A stretch of 64,000 nucleotides of DNA from Pseudomonadota bacterium. Lineage in GTDB: Bacteria > Pseudomonadota > Gammaproteobacteria > Burkholderiales > Rhodocyclaceae. The notes under the pieces are model-generated. The model was not told where the DNA came from. It worked only from the letters and a program-made list of their open reading frames with translations, and ran no database searches. The number at the start of each line of letters is the position of its first letter. Position 1 is the first letter of the stretch. Positions 18,769-28,263 of this stretch are shown piece by piece. Both the position numbers and the translations under genes were made by a program. The stretch is taken from the NCBI GenBank assembly GCA_018262095.1, contig JAGTRW010000003.1:62001-126000 (forward strand), written 5' to 3'.

Positions 18769-21174
18769 CTAGTCGAGCGCCAAGCGCAGCTCGCGCCAGT
18801 CACTGCTCACCCGGTCGCTGACCAGCCTGGCCGAGTCGGCGCGAACGGTGCGCGTTTCCTGCCGCGGCAGCAGCACGCTCACCTCGCTGGCGGTCGGCGG
18901 GCGGGCGCCGGCGCGGGTGATATTGAGCGTCAGGCTGTCGCGCTCGGCGATCAGCCTGATCTGCCACAGGCCGTAGCGCTGCTCGCGATACGCTTCGCTG
19001 TGCCCGTCGTCTTCGAAGAACTGGTCGACGACATCGCCGTCGCCGGCCGGCGGGAAAACAGCGAAGCCGCGCTCGTCGGCGGGCTGCGCGAAATGCTGTT
19101 CGGCGAGGTTGAGCGGGATGATCGATCCGTCGCGAACGAGCAGCGGCGGTCGATCCCACGGCGCCGCCAGGGTCACGGTCTGGCCGCCGGCAAAACGCTC
19201 GCCGCTCCAGAAGTCGATCCAGGCGCAGCCGCGCGGCAGATAGACCGTGCGCTCGCGGCTTCCCGGCTCGACCACCGAGGCGACCAGCAGTTTGCCGCCG
19301 AGCATCATCTCGTCGTTCTCGGCGAAGCAGCGCGCATCGTCAGGGAAGTCGTAGAGCGTCGGCCTGATCATCGGTTCGTAGTTGTCGTGCGATCGCCAGA
19401 GCAGGTCGTAGAGGTAGGGAATCAGGCGGTAGCGGAACTTGATCAGCGCGCGGACGTAGGGCGTGATTTCGGGATACATCCACGGCTCGTTGACGCTCTG
19501 GTCGTCGTTCCACGAGTGGATCGAAAAGCGCGGCAGGAAGATGCCGTGCGCAACCCAGCGCAGAAACAGCTCGGGCTCCGGCGCCGGTCCGGCGAAGCCG
19601 CCGATGTCGTGGCCGGTGTTGGAGACGCCGCACAGCGCCAGGCCGACGCCCATGCGGATGTTGTAGCGCAGCGTCTCCCAGGAGGTGAAATTGTCGCCCG
19701 ACCAGGTCTGCACGTAGCGCTGCATCCCCGCTGCGCCGGAGCGCGAGATCAGGTAAGGGCGTTCGTTGGGCGCATGCGCGCGCTGCGCTTCGCGCGACGC
19801 CTTGATCATCAGCAGCGTTTGCAGCGGCTTGGCCTGGCGCGCCGGACGCGGCGTGCCAAAATTGTCGATCAGCGGCGCGCCGCTCCAGATCTCGAACTCG
19901 TTGTTGTCGTTCCAGGTCGAGGTGATTCCGTAGTCGAGCAGCGAATCGGTGACGCGCGCCTTCCACCAGTCGTAGGCGCGCGGATTGGTGAAGTCGACGT
20001 AGGCGCCGGTTTCGTCCCAGAACTGAACCTGCGTCGGCTCGCCGTCATCGTCGTGCACCAGCAGCCCGGCGGCGGCGGCTTCGGCAAAGCGCGGATGGTC
20101 GCGCAGCAGGCAGGGCTTGATGTTGGCGCACAGCCTGACGCCGTGGTCGAGGTAGCTTTGGGCGAAGGCCTTGGGGTCGGGGAATTTGTCGCGGTTCCAG
20201 TTGAACACGTAGCGCTTGCCGGCGATCGACGTATAGCCCGACGAAAGGTGGAACGAATCGCACAGGATGTCGTGCTGGCGGCAACCCTCAAGAAACTCGT
20301 TCATTCGTTGCTGCGCGTCGGGCGCATCGGTGTAGCCCATCGTCGACCCGGAATAACCGAGTCCCCACTTGGGCGTGAACGCCGGCCGGCCGGTCAGCCA
20401 GGTATAGCGGCGGGTGATCTCGGCGGGCGCGGCGCCGGCGATGAAGTAGTAGTCGAGGTCGCCGTGGTCGGCGACGAAGTAGCGGTAGTGGCCATGGTAG
20501 TTGTCGAGTTCGCGGCCCATGTCGAAGGTGCAGTCGGACAGCGTGTCGTAGAACAGGCCGAAGGCGAGCTTGGCGGTCTTCTTCCAGGTCAGGTAGAAGG
20601 GAATGTGCTTGTAGAGCGGATCGGTCGTTCGCGCGCTGTAACCCATCGCGTCGACGTTGCACAGGCGGTAGCTTTGTCCTTGCCGGTTGGCGTCGCCGGC
20701 GCGCTCGCCGAGCCCGAAATACATCTCGTCGGAATCGCGCTGCAGATAGTGGTAGACCTTGTCGTCCCACCAGCCGAAGTTGTAGCTCTGCGTCGGACGG
20801 TCGCTGGCGGCGGCCTGCCAGTCGCCGTCGGTTCGTGTTTCCCAGCGGCACAGCAAGCCGGCGAGCCTGATGCTCAGGCGGATCGCCGTCGTGCTGATGG
20901 TCAGCGTGTCGCCGTCCTGCGCGAGCTGGTAGTCGGGCAGCGTGAAGCCCGAAAGGTCGAAGCGGTCGCGCCCTTCGTAGGCGACGTCGTCGGCACCCGG
21001 TGCGATCGCCCAGCTGCGCGGGAAGCGCAGTTCGCCGCCGGGCAGCAGCATGACGCGGATGATGTCGTCTTCGAGAACGAAGACGTGGGCGACATGCCCT
21101 TCAGCGCTATGCAGCGTGATGCGGTTGTGCTGCTGCTCGGCGAGCGAAAAAACGGGATTGCGTGACATCGACAT
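18769..21174 (-). CDS. glycoside hydrolase family 31 (alpha-glucosidase/xylosidase type)
   Basis: The 801-residue protein has an N-terminal beta-sandwich, the catalytic barrel and C-terminal beta domains of GH31. The nucleophile is D423 in STWNDNNEFEIW, and the acid/base is D494 in QTWSGDNFTSWE; further conserved segments are HDIGGFAG and RFSIHSWN. There is no signal peptide, so it acts in the cytosol on an imported glycoside. ATG at 21174 follows GGAGA; an earlier start would add seven residues. It lies 66 bases after dctM on the same strand, so it is likely the last gene of the TRAP operon. Exact linkage specificity is not clear. Confidence 0.88.
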   Translation of the reverse strand: MSMSRNPVFSLAEQQHNRITLHSAEGHVAHVFVLEDDIIRVMLLPGGELRFPRSWAIAPGADDVAYEGRDRFDLSGFTLPDYQLAQDGDTLTISTTAIRLSIRLAGLLCRWETRTDGDWQAAASDRPTQSYNFGWWDDKVYHYLQRDSDEMYFGLGERAGDANRQGQSYRLCNVDAMGYSARTTDPLYKHIPFYLTWKKTAKLAFGLFYDTLSDCTFDMGRELDNYHGHYRYFVADHGDLDYYFIAGAAPAEITRRYTWLTGRPAFTPKWGLGYSGSTMGYTDAPDAQQRMNEFLEGCRQHDILCDSFHLSSGYTSIAGKRYVFNWNRDKFPDPKAFAQSYLDHGVRLCANIKPCLLRDHPRFAEAAAAGLLVHDDDGEPTQVQFWDETGAYVDFTNPRAYDWWKARVTDSLLDYGITSTWNDNNEFEIWSGAPLIDNFGTPRPARQAKPLQTLLMIKASREAQRAHAPNERPYLISRSGAAGMQRYVQTWSGDNFTSWETLRYNIRMGVGLALCGVSNTGHDIGGFAGPAPEPELFLRWVAHGIFLPRFSIHSWNDDQSVNEPWMYPEITPYVRALIKFRYRLIPYLYDLLWRSHDNYEPMIRPTLYDFPDDARCFAENDEMMLGGKLLVASVVEPGSRERTVYLPRGCAWIDFWSGERFAGGQTVTLAAPWDRPPLLVRDGSIIPLNLAEQHFAQPADERGFAVFPPAGDGDVVDQFFEDDGHSEAYREQRYGLWQIRLIAERDSLTLNITRAGARPPTASEVSVLLPRQETRTVRADSARLVSDRVSSDWRELRLALD

Positions 21175-21240
21175 GGTGTTCTCCAGGCAAGGCAAGGGCG
21201 TCTCCGCCGCTTGCCGGACTGCGATTTGTCTTGGGTTTTG

Positions 21241-22548
21241 TTAGCCGACTTTGCCGAGCACCACTTGCGGCAGCCACAGCGAAAGCGCCGGAATGTAGGT
21301 GACCAGGAAGAGCGCGATGATCTCCAGCGTGAACATCGGCAGCAAGGGCATCGTCAGCTGGCTGAGCGGGACCTTGGCCACCCGCGCCGAGACGAACAGC
21401 GTGCTGCCGACCGGCGGCGTGGCGATTCCGATGCACAGATTGAAGGTGATGATGATGCCGAAATGCACCGGCGAGATTCCCAGCTTCATCGCGATGGGAA
21501 GGAAAATCGGCGTGAAGATCAAGAGGCCCGGGGTGATGTCAAGGAAGGTGCCAAGCAACAGCAACAGCACGTTGAACAGGAACATCAGCACATAGGCGTT
21601 ATCGGAAAAACCGACGACGGCGTCGGCCAGCATTTTCGCCGATCCGGTGCTCGCCAGCAGCCACGACATGGTCATCGAGACGCCGACCATCAGCATGACC
21701 ACCGCGGTGCCGACCGAGGCGTCGAGCGTACTCTTGATTAGTGCCTTCCAACCCAGGCTCTTGTAAAAGAAGCGACCGAGAATGAAGGTATAGAGCGCGG
21801 CGACGCCGGCCGCTTCGGTTGCGGTGAAAATTCCGCCGATGATCCCGCCCATGATGATCAGGATCAGGAAGAGGGCCGGAATCGCGCGCAGCGTGATCTT
21901 CATCGCTTCGTCGAACGAGTAGCGGTGAACGGTCGTCGGCAGATCGCCCTTGTGTGCTTTCCAGGCGACCCACATCATGACGGAGGCCGCCATCATGATT
22001 CCGGGGATGTAGCCGGCGACGAACAGCACATCGACCGGCGTACCGCCCGAAATCAGCGAATAGACGATCAGCGCGCCCGACGGCGGGATCAGCAGTCCGC
22101 ACGGCGACGACGCGACGTTGACCGACGCGCAGAACGGCATGTCGTAGCCTTCCTTGCGCTGCAGCGGCGAGAGCGTCGCGCCGACGGCCGCGGCGCTGGC
22201 CACCGCCGAACCCGAAATCGCGCCGAACAGCGCGTTGGCGACGCAGGTGATGTGCGCCAGCGATCCGGGCAGCCAGCCGACGACGACCTTGGCGAAGTCG
22301 ATCAGGCGCAAGGCGATGCCGCCGGTGTTCATCATTCCGCCGGCCAGGATGAAGAGCGGAATGGCGACCAAGGTGAAGCTGTCGAGGCTCGACGTCATTC
22401 GCTGCGCCGAAATGACCAGCGCGGTGCTGACGTCGGGCATGATGTTGAACAGCGCCAGCAGCGTCGCGATGCCGATGCAGAAGCTGACCGGAACGCCGTA
22501 GAAGAGCAGCGCTGAAAAGACGACGCCGAGGATGGTGAGCTCGATCAT
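21241..22548 (-). CDS. dctM: TRAP transporter large permease subunit DctM
   Basis: The 435-residue membrane protein has about twelve helices and the typical segments GGMMNTGGIALRLIDFAKVVVG, ISGSAVASAAAVG, and NLCIGIATPPVGSTLFV of the DctM/SiaM family. It forms the sodium-driven transport channel together with DctQ. Its start overlaps the dctQ stop by four bases. Downstream is the GH31 gene, which points to a glycoside or sugar-acid substrate rather than a C4-dicarboxylate; this is inference. Confidence 0.93.
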   Translation of the reverse strand: MIELTILGVVFSALLFYGVPVSFCIGIATLLALFNIMPDVSTALVISAQRMTSSLDSFTLVAIPLFILAGGMMNTGGIALRLIDFAKVVVGWLPGSLAHITCVANALFGAISGSAVASAAAVGATLSPLQRKEGYDMPFCASVNVASSPCGLLIPPSGALIVYSLISGGTPVDVLFVAGYIPGIMMAASVMMWVAWKAHKGDLPTTVHRYSFDEAMKITLRAIPALFLILIIMGGIIGGIFTATEAAGVAALYTFILGRFFYKSLGWKALIKSTLDASVGTAVVMLMVGVSMTMSWLLASTGSAKMLADAVVGFSDNAYVLMFLFNVLLLLLGTFLDITPGLLIFTPIFLPIAMKLGISPVHFGIIITFNLCIGIATPPVGSTLFVSARVAKVPLSQLTMPLLPMFTLEIIALFLVTYIPALSLWLPQVVLGKVG

Positions 22549-23141
22549 GACTCTTTCTCCTTGCGGTTATCGGTGGCAGGATCGAGCAGAATTCCTTCAT
22601 CGGCCAGTTTGCGTTCCTCTTCGGCGATGTGTTCGAGCGCCGCCTCGACCTCGTCGGCGGCCCTGAACTGTGCCGGCTTGAATATGATCAGCAACTGATA
22701 GAAGACGATCAGCACGCCGCTGAGCGGGATGCACAGATAGACGTAGCCCATCGGCAGCGCCAGCGTCGCCGACAATTGCTCGAACTGCAGCGCGCGCAGA
22801 ACCAGCTTGCCGCCGCCATAGACCATCACCGACAGCGCAAAGAGCAGCACGATCAGCGCGACCGAGCGCATGTGCGCCAGCAGCTTTCCGCCGGCGAGCT
22901 TTTCGGGGAACATCGTGTAGGCCATGTGTTCGAGCCGGCCGCAGGCGTAGGCGGTACCCAGCAGGCTGAGCCAGATGATCGCGAAGCGCGAGGCTTCCTC
23001 GGTGAAGATGGCCGGGTCGTTGAGCACGTAGCGCGTGAACACCTGGATGATCACGCAGGCGAAGAGGGTGAAGAAAAGCAAGACCAGCGCGGTCTCGAGC
23101 AGCCGGTCAACCGGCCGCTTCAAGTGAAACAGAATATTCAT
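22545..23141 (-). CDS. dctQ: TRAP transporter small permease subunit DctQ
   Basis: The 198-residue protein has four membrane helices and the family pattern VIIQVFTRYVLNDPAIFTEEASRF near its first loops. It carries an extended charged C-terminal tail (about residues 160-198). It sits between dctP and dctM, overlapping dctM by four bases. Confidence 0.9.
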   Translation of the reverse strand: MNILFHLKRPVDRLLETALVLLFFTLFACVIIQVFTRYVLNDPAIFTEEASRFAIIWLSLLGTAYACGRLEHMAYTMFPEKLAGGKLLAHMRSVALIVLLFALSVMVYGGGKLVLRALQFEQLSATLALPMGYVYLCIPLSGVLIVFYQLLIIFKPAQFRAADEVEAALEHIAEEERKLADEGILLDPATDNRKEKES

Positions 23142-23213
23142 GGAAGTCCCTGGAGTGGTCGCTCCCGGGAAGGGACGACCACTCGTATCGAGCAGGAAAG
23201 GGGAAGGGCGGGC

Positions 23214-24185
23214 TTACTTGACGGCGGCGATGCTGTCGAGCAGCTTGGCGATCGCCGCGTTCTTGCGCTCTGCGTCGATCATCGGCTTGACCTTGGCGAC
23301 GAAGGCCTGCTTGTTCGGGGTGTTGAACTTCACGCCCATGGCCAGCGCTTTCTCGCGCTCGACTTTCTCGAAAGCGCCCCACAAGGACTTCTGATACTCG
23401 AACGAATCGATCGCCGCCTTCTTGATGATTTCCTGTTGCGGCTTCTTCAGGGCGTCCCAGCGCGCCGCCGACATCACCAGTACGTCGGGGACGATCTGGT
23501 GTTCGGTCTCCGAGTAGAACTTGCAGACTTCGCCGTGGCGGCCGCTGGTCAGCGCCGTGACGTTGTTTTCGGCGCCATCGACGACGCCCATCTGCAGCGC
23601 CGAGTAGACCTCGCCCCAGGCCATCGGCGTCGGCGTCGCGCCCAGCGCCTGGATCATCTTGATCGTCGTCGGGCTCTGCTGCACGCGGATCTTCAAGCCC
23701 TTGATGTCGTCAGGCGTATTGATCGGCTTCTTGCCGTAGAAGCTGCGCGAACCCGAGTCGTAGTAGGCCAGCCCGATGAATCCGCTCTTCTTCGACGAAG
23801 CGAGGATCGCTTCGCCGACCGGGCTCTCGAGCACCTTGAAGAAGTGCGCGCGATCGCGGAAGACAAAAGGCAGGTTGAAGACCTTGTAGTCAGCCGAAAA
23901 GGTCTCCAGTGGCGAGGCGCTGGCCTTGGTGATGTCAAGCGCGCCGTTCTGGACCTGCTCGAGCATTTCGCGTTCGCCGCCGAGCACCCCGTTGGCAAAG
24001 ATCTTGATCTCGATCTCACCGTTCGAGCGTTGGCTGACCAGCTCGGCGAACTTGACGACGGCTTTATGCACCGCGTGATCTTCGGGCAGCCCATGGCCGA
24101 GGCGCATCTTTTCGACGGCCAGCGCCGAGTTCGCCGCAAAAGCCAGAACCAGGCCGGTCAACAGACCGAGACGTTTGATTTTCAT
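23214..24185 (-). CDS. dctP: TRAP transporter periplasmic binding protein DctP
   Basis: The 323-residue protein has a signal peptide ending near NSALA, then the DctP-family body. The ligand-binding Arg region is GLKIRVQQSPTTIKMIQALG, followed by GEVYSALQMGVVDGAENN, both typical of TRAP solute receptors. The gene is first in the dctPQM-GH31 operon and is divergent from a LacI-type regulator. The ligand is unknown; the flanking glycosidase and sugar kinase suggest a sugar or sugar acid. Confidence 0.92.
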   Translation of the reverse strand: MKIKRLGLLTGLVLAFAANSALAVEKMRLGHGLPEDHAVHKAVVKFAELVSQRSNGEIEIKIFANGVLGGEREMLEQVQNGALDITKASASPLETFSADYKVFNLPFVFRDRAHFFKVLESPVGEAILASSKKSGFIGLAYYDSGSRSFYGKKPINTPDDIKGLKIRVQQSPTTIKMIQALGATPTPMAWGEVYSALQMGVVDGAENNVTALTSGRHGEVCKFYSETEHQIVPDVLVMSAARWDALKKPQQEIIKKAAIDSFEYQKSLWGAFEKVEREKALAMGVKFNTPNKQAFVAKVKPMIDAERKNAAIAKLLDSIAAVK

Positions 24186-24385
24186 TTTTACCCCTCCAGG
24201 GTGAGCTGTTTATCGTGACGCAACCCGCTGCGGTCGGTCGCTCGGCGCCGGCTGGCGCGAGGCAAGCCGGGCGGCATGGGCGCGCTTGGTGAGGAAAAGT
24301 AACAAGGCGGTTTTTGGCAGTCAATCGTTGATCGTGGCAATCCTTGCACCACGTAAAAAAATATTGCCGAATCGAAGCGCTATCT

Positions 24386-24398
24386 ATTGAAATACAAT
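24386..24398. promoter_or_regulatory. short palindrome in dctP/LacI divergent promoter region
   Basis: ATTG-AAATA-CAAT is an inverted repeat in the AT-rich gap (24186-24451) between the divergent TRAP operon and its likely regulator, and is framed by GAAGC (24374-24378) and GCTTC (24399-24403) in inverted order. It is a plausible operator for the LacI-family protein, but the centre is not the CG step usual for that family, so the assignment is tentative. Confidence 0.35.
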
Positions 24399-24451
24399 GC
24401 TTCTATTGCTGTGCAAATATTTTCATTCAATCTTTTGGTCAGGGGGACGCG

Positions 24452-25531
24452 GTGGGCGGAAAACTCAAAATTCGTGAGCTCGCGGCGCAGGCCGGCGTCT
24501 CGATGAGCACCGTGTCGCGCGTCCTGGCCGGCAAGTCGAACACCAGCGCGCGCGCCAAGCAGGCGGTGCTCGACTGCGCCAAGGCGCAGGGGGTGCTCAG
24601 CGAGATGTCGGCCGGACGGCTGCTGTTCAACAACGTCACCGTCTTCGCGCCGTCGCGCGCCTTCGACGTGCGCACCGACATCTTCTACTACAAGGTCCTG
24701 CAGGGGATCCGCAACGCCGTCGAGTGCTGCGACGTACGAATCAACTACTGCGCGATCGAGGAGAACGACAGCGACGTGCCGCTGTTTCTCAGGAGAATCA
24801 GCGATCCGGCCTGCGAGACGGCGATCATCGTCGGCATCGACGACCTGCGCGTGCATGAAGTCGCCGCCGACGTCGGCAAACCCTGCGTGCTGGTCAATTG
24901 CCGCGACCGCAGCATGCGCCTCGACATGGTCTCGCCCGATCACCTGCTGATCGGCGAATTTTCCGCCCACTACCTGATCGAGCAGGGGCATCGCGACATC
25001 CTGACGCTGATCTGCCTGCGGCGAAAAACGCTGCAAAGCCGTCTGGACGGCGTTCGCGAAGCCTTTGCCGAGCACCACATCGAGTTCGACGACGATCGCC
25101 ATCTGGTGACCACTTCCGGTTTCGGCAGCGAGGAAGCGAAGGCGGCGATCGGCGCGTATTTTTCGCCGCGCGCTCGCGATCAATACCCGACGGCGATCCT
25201 CGCCGCCGGCGACTTCATGGCCGTCGGCGCGCTCGAAGCGCTCGAAGAACTCGGCCTGGCGGTTCCCGGCGACATTTCGCTGATGACCATGGACGGCTTC
25301 AACCTGGCCGAAATCCACGACGTGCCGCTGACCTCGGTCAACGTGCCGCGCGACGAGCTCGGCCAGGAGGCGATGCGGCTATTGCAGCAGCGCCTGTCGC
25401 GGCCGGATTCGCCAACCTGCAACCTGCTGCTCGGCGGACGGCTGGTGGTGCGCAGTTCGGTCAGGCGCTTTGGCGGCCGCAAGCTCAAGTCGGCGGTCAA
25501 CCCCGGCAGCCATGGCCTTTACGGCAGCTGA
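24452..25531 (+). CDS. LacI family transcriptional regulator
   Basis: The N-terminal helix-turn-helix and hinge read LKIRELAAQAGVSMSTVSRVLAG, followed by a periplasmic-binding-type effector domain. The frame is open from 24344, but GTG 24452, preceded by AGGGGGA, begins directly before the DNA-binding domain and gives 359 residues, normal for the family (about 340). It is divergent from the dctPQM-GH31 operon and is the obvious candidate to control it in response to a sugar. Confidence 0.9.
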   Translation: MGGKLKIRELAAQAGVSMSTVSRVLAGKSNTSARAKQAVLDCAKAQGVLSEMSAGRLLFNNVTVFAPSRAFDVRTDIFYYKVLQGIRNAVECCDVRINYCAIEENDSDVPLFLRRISDPACETAIIVGIDDLRVHEVAADVGKPCVLVNCRDRSMRLDMVSPDHLLIGEFSAHYLIEQGHRDILTLICLRRKTLQSRLDGVREAFAEHHIEFDDDRHLVTTSGFGSEEAKAAIGAYFSPRARDQYPTAILAAGDFMAVGALEALEELGLAVPGDISLMTMDGFNLAEIHDVPLTSVNVPRDELGQEAMRLLQQRLSRPDSPTCNLLLGGRLVVRSSVRRFGGRKLKSAVNPGSHGLYGS

Positions 25532-25707
25532 TCGGCGACGCTGAGCGGCGGCGTGCGCGTCGCCGTCGACTCCGTACTTCCCGCAGTTTTCTGCGCAAAC
25601 TACGGATACCGGCAGGCTGCGGATTTTGAGAGCATCTGGCTTCCAAAGTGAGTTGCGACGTGGGCGGCGCGTTTTCGCCGCCCGGTCGTCGTCAGCAGGA
25701 GCCATCG

Positions 25708-27027
25708 ATGTCGGACACCACGGGCTTGATCGAACGCGCAGCGCGCGCCAGGAGCGCTTTCAGTACAGTCAATCCGCACTGCCTGCAGAGCATCGTCCGC
25801 CTGGCGCAGGAAATGACGCTGGTCGCCTGTTGCGACCTGGTCGACGAGGACGGAACGACGCTGTGCGCGAGTGGCGCGACGGTATCGCGGTCGATCGAGC
25901 TGACGCTCGGCGAGCGGCGACTGCAGCAGCCGCTCGAAACCAGCCTCGAACTGGTGCCGGGGATTTCGCCGGCGGTCATCGCTGACGATTGCCTGGCGCT
26001 GATGCGCCAGACGCCGGCGCTGGCCTTGCTCGCCGGCAGCGGGCGTGCGGCGGTCGCGCGCGTCGTCGGCAAGCTGCCGCTGTCCGGGCCGCTGGCGCTG
26101 CTGCTTTGCATCGCCAGGCAGTTCAACCCGGCGAGCTACCAGAACAGCCTGGCGGCGATGATCGTCTGCGCGGGGCTCGCCGACGGCCTGGATCTCGCCG
26201 AGCAAGACGCTGAGCTGCTGATTCTCGCGGCGCTGGTCAAGGATGTCGGCGAGTCCTACCTTAACCCACAACTGATCGACGGCCGCCTGCCCGCCAGGGA
26301 GTGGCAACAGGTCGCCGCGCACCCGGCGATCGGCCACGCTTTTCTGACGGCGTTCACCGACTTTCCGCCGGCGCTCGCCGAGTGCGTGCTGCAGCACCAC
26401 GAGCGTGGCGACGGCAGCGGCTATCCGCGCCAGTTGGCTGCCGCGCAGATCGACCCGCTGGCGACGCTGGTCGGCCTCGCCGACTGCGTTGCGGCGCTGG
26501 TCATGGGCGGTGCCGGTGAGTTTGCGCTCGACGCCCGCCTCGGTTCGTGCCTCGGCGAACGCGTCGCGGTCGCGCTGACCCTGATTCCCGGCGAGTTTCC
26601 GCCGGCCGCGGTCGCCGTCGTTGCCGCCGCGCTGGCGCCGCTCGCCGAGGCGGGCAGCGGGATCGCCGGCGGCTCTTTCGCGCAGCGCATTCTGCCGACG
26701 CTGCAGCAGATCCGCTCGGCACGCCTGCTCGCCGAAGCACTGGCGCAAAGCGCACCGACGCCGGGACTGGCGACGATCGGCAGCTTTTCGCTGGCGGCGA
26801 TCCGCGGGCTCGACAAGAGTCTGCGCGCGACCGGCGTTTATGATCTTTCGCAGCTCGGCGTGCTCGAAAGCGATGCGCAGCTGATGGGAAAAACCTGCCT
26901 GATCGTCGATGAGGTCGGCTGGCGGCTGCGCCACCTGGCGCGCAACGTCTATCTGCGCAGCGCGCAGAACGGCGAAGACCTGGCGCCGGTCGCCGAACTC
27001 GTCGCCATCCTCAGCGCGCCGGACTGA
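25708..27027 (+). CDS. HD-GYP-like protein with degenerate metal site
   Basis: The 439-residue protein has a central domain like HD-GYP c-di-GMP phosphodiesterases. The C-terminal signature is retained (HHERGDGSGYP, about 230-240) and the GxxxH segment AHPAIGH is present (about 204-210), but the HD dyad reads KDVGE (about 178-182) and the earlier metal His is missing. It should therefore be inactive or use metals differently. N- and C-terminal extensions are not recognised. Start ATG 25708 has a CAGGAG ribosome site. Confidence 0.75.
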   Translation: MSDTTGLIERAARARSAFSTVNPHCLQSIVRLAQEMTLVACCDLVDEDGTTLCASGATVSRSIELTLGERRLQQPLETSLELVPGISPAVIADDCLALMRQTPALALLAGSGRAAVARVVGKLPLSGPLALLLCIARQFNPASYQNSLAAMIVCAGLADGLDLAEQDAELLILAALVKDVGESYLNPQLIDGRLPAREWQQVAAHPAIGHAFLTAFTDFPPALAECVLQHHERGDGSGYPRQLAAAQIDPLATLVGLADCVAALVMGGAGEFALDARLGSCLGERVAVALTLIPGEFPPAAVAVVAAALAPLAEAGSGIAGGSFAQRILPTLQQIRSARLLAEALAQSAPTPGLATIGSFSLAAIRGLDKSLRATGVYDLSQLGVLESDAQLMGKTCLIVDEVGWRLRHLARNVYLRSAQNGEDLAPVAELVAILSAPD

Positions 27028-27030
27028 GCT

Positions 27031-28263
27031 TCAGGCGCCGCTGCCGCTGGCGGCTGGCTGGCGACCACCGTAGAACAGCCACAGGCAGGCGGCGGCCTGC
27101 ACCGCGAAGAGCGCCAGGAAGGCGCAACGATGCGCGCTCGCGGCGCTGTGGCCGGCCACCTGCAGCAGTTCGATCAGGCCGCCCATTCCCCACTGCATGG
27201 CGAAGGCGCCGGCGAAGACCAACAGGTTGAGCGTCGAGTTGGCGCGGCCCGAGAGCGCGACCCGGAAACCGCCGCCCATCAGCGCATAGGCGAGCGTCCC
27301 GCAGCTCGAAAAGGCGCCGTAGGCGATCCACAGCAGGTAGTGCTGATCGACCGCCTCGCTGATGATCGCGAGCAGCGTCAAGAGCGACAGCGCCATGCCG
27401 CCGCCGACCAGCTGGAAAGTGCCGATGCCGCGGCGCGCCAGGCGCGTCGACAGCAGCCCGATCGCCAGGTAGGCGCAGAGCATGGCGACGCTCATCGCCG
27501 CCAGGTGATTGGCCGCCGCGCTGCGCGAGTAGCCGTTGACCTCGATCAGCCAGGCGCTCGACCACAGGCTCTGCACCGCCATGAAGCCGCCGATCTGGGC
27601 GCAGGCGACCGGCGCGATGTGCCAGAAGTGGCGGCTGCCAACGACTTCCTTGACGCCGGCCCACTGCGCCGCCAGCGGCTCGGGGCGCTGCGTCGCCGGC
27701 TTGTCGGGAACGCCGAAGAAGAGCGCAGCGGCGACCGCCAGCGTGACCGCCGCGAGCAGCAAGAAGATCGCTCGCCAACCGGCGACGTGCAGCGCGGCGT
27801 CGAGCGGCGCCGAAGCGGCGAGCGCGCCGAGCGAACCCGCAGTCATGATCCAGCCGGTCAGCGACGCCTGCCGTTCGGGCGCAAACCACTGCGAAAAAGA
27901 CTTGAACGACGCCATCAGGCACGCCGAGACGCCGACGCCGATCATTCCGCGCGCGATCGCCAGCGTGCTGATCGTCGTCGCGCCGGCGAACAGCGCGGCG
28001 CCGGCGGCGGCGAAGAGCAGCAGCGTCGCCTCGACGCGGCGCGGACCGAAGCGGTCGAGCAGCATGCCGAGCGGCAGCTGCGTCGCGCCAAACCCCAGGA
28101 AATAGGCGCTGGTCAGCAGGCCGAGGTCGGCCGCGCCGAGCGCCAGCTCGTCGGCGAGCACCGGGCCGACGACCGCGTTGGCGGTGCGAAAGTGGTAGGA
28201 AAGAAAATAGGCGATAGCGAACGGCAGAAAGAGTCTGATCCACAGCATGGCGGTCTTGTTCAT
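27031..28263 (-). CDS. MFS transporter
   Basis: A 410-residue protein with twelve predicted helices. The loop 2-3 signature of the major facilitator superfamily reads GMLLDRFGPRRVEA, and the N-terminus (SYHFRTANAVVGPVLADEL) resembles the nitrate/anion-type and other ACS-like MFS carriers. Start ATG 28263 overlaps the stop of the sugar kinase gene by four bases, so the two form a coupled pair. The substrate is unknown; a sugar is suggested by the neighbouring kinase. Confidence 0.88.
   Translation of the reverse strand: MNKTAMLWIRLFLPFAIAYFLSYHFRTANAVVGPVLADELALGAADLGLLTSAYFLGFGATQLPLGMLLDRFGPRRVEATLLLFAAAGAALFAGATTISTLAIARGMIGVGVSACLMASFKSFSQWFAPERQASLTGWIMTAGSLGALAASAPLDAALHVAGWRAIFLLLAAVTLAVAAALFFGVPDKPATQRPEPLAAQWAGVKEVVGSRHFWHIAPVACAQIGGFMAVQSLWSSAWLIEVNGYSRSAAANHLAAMSVAMLCAYLAIGLLSTRLARRGIGTFQLVGGGMALSLLTLLAIISEAVDQHYLLWIAYGAFSSCGTLAYALMGGGFRVALSGRANSTLNLLVFAGAFAMQWGMGGLIELLQVAGHSAASAHRCAFLALFAVQAAACLWLFYGGRQPAASGSGA

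Noticed and set aside
19000-21165. 721-codon open frame on the + strand antisense to the GH31 gene
   Set aside because: The product is Arg/Gly/Val-rich with no family features, while the minus strand encodes a complete GH31 enzyme. It is a GC-driven antisense frame.
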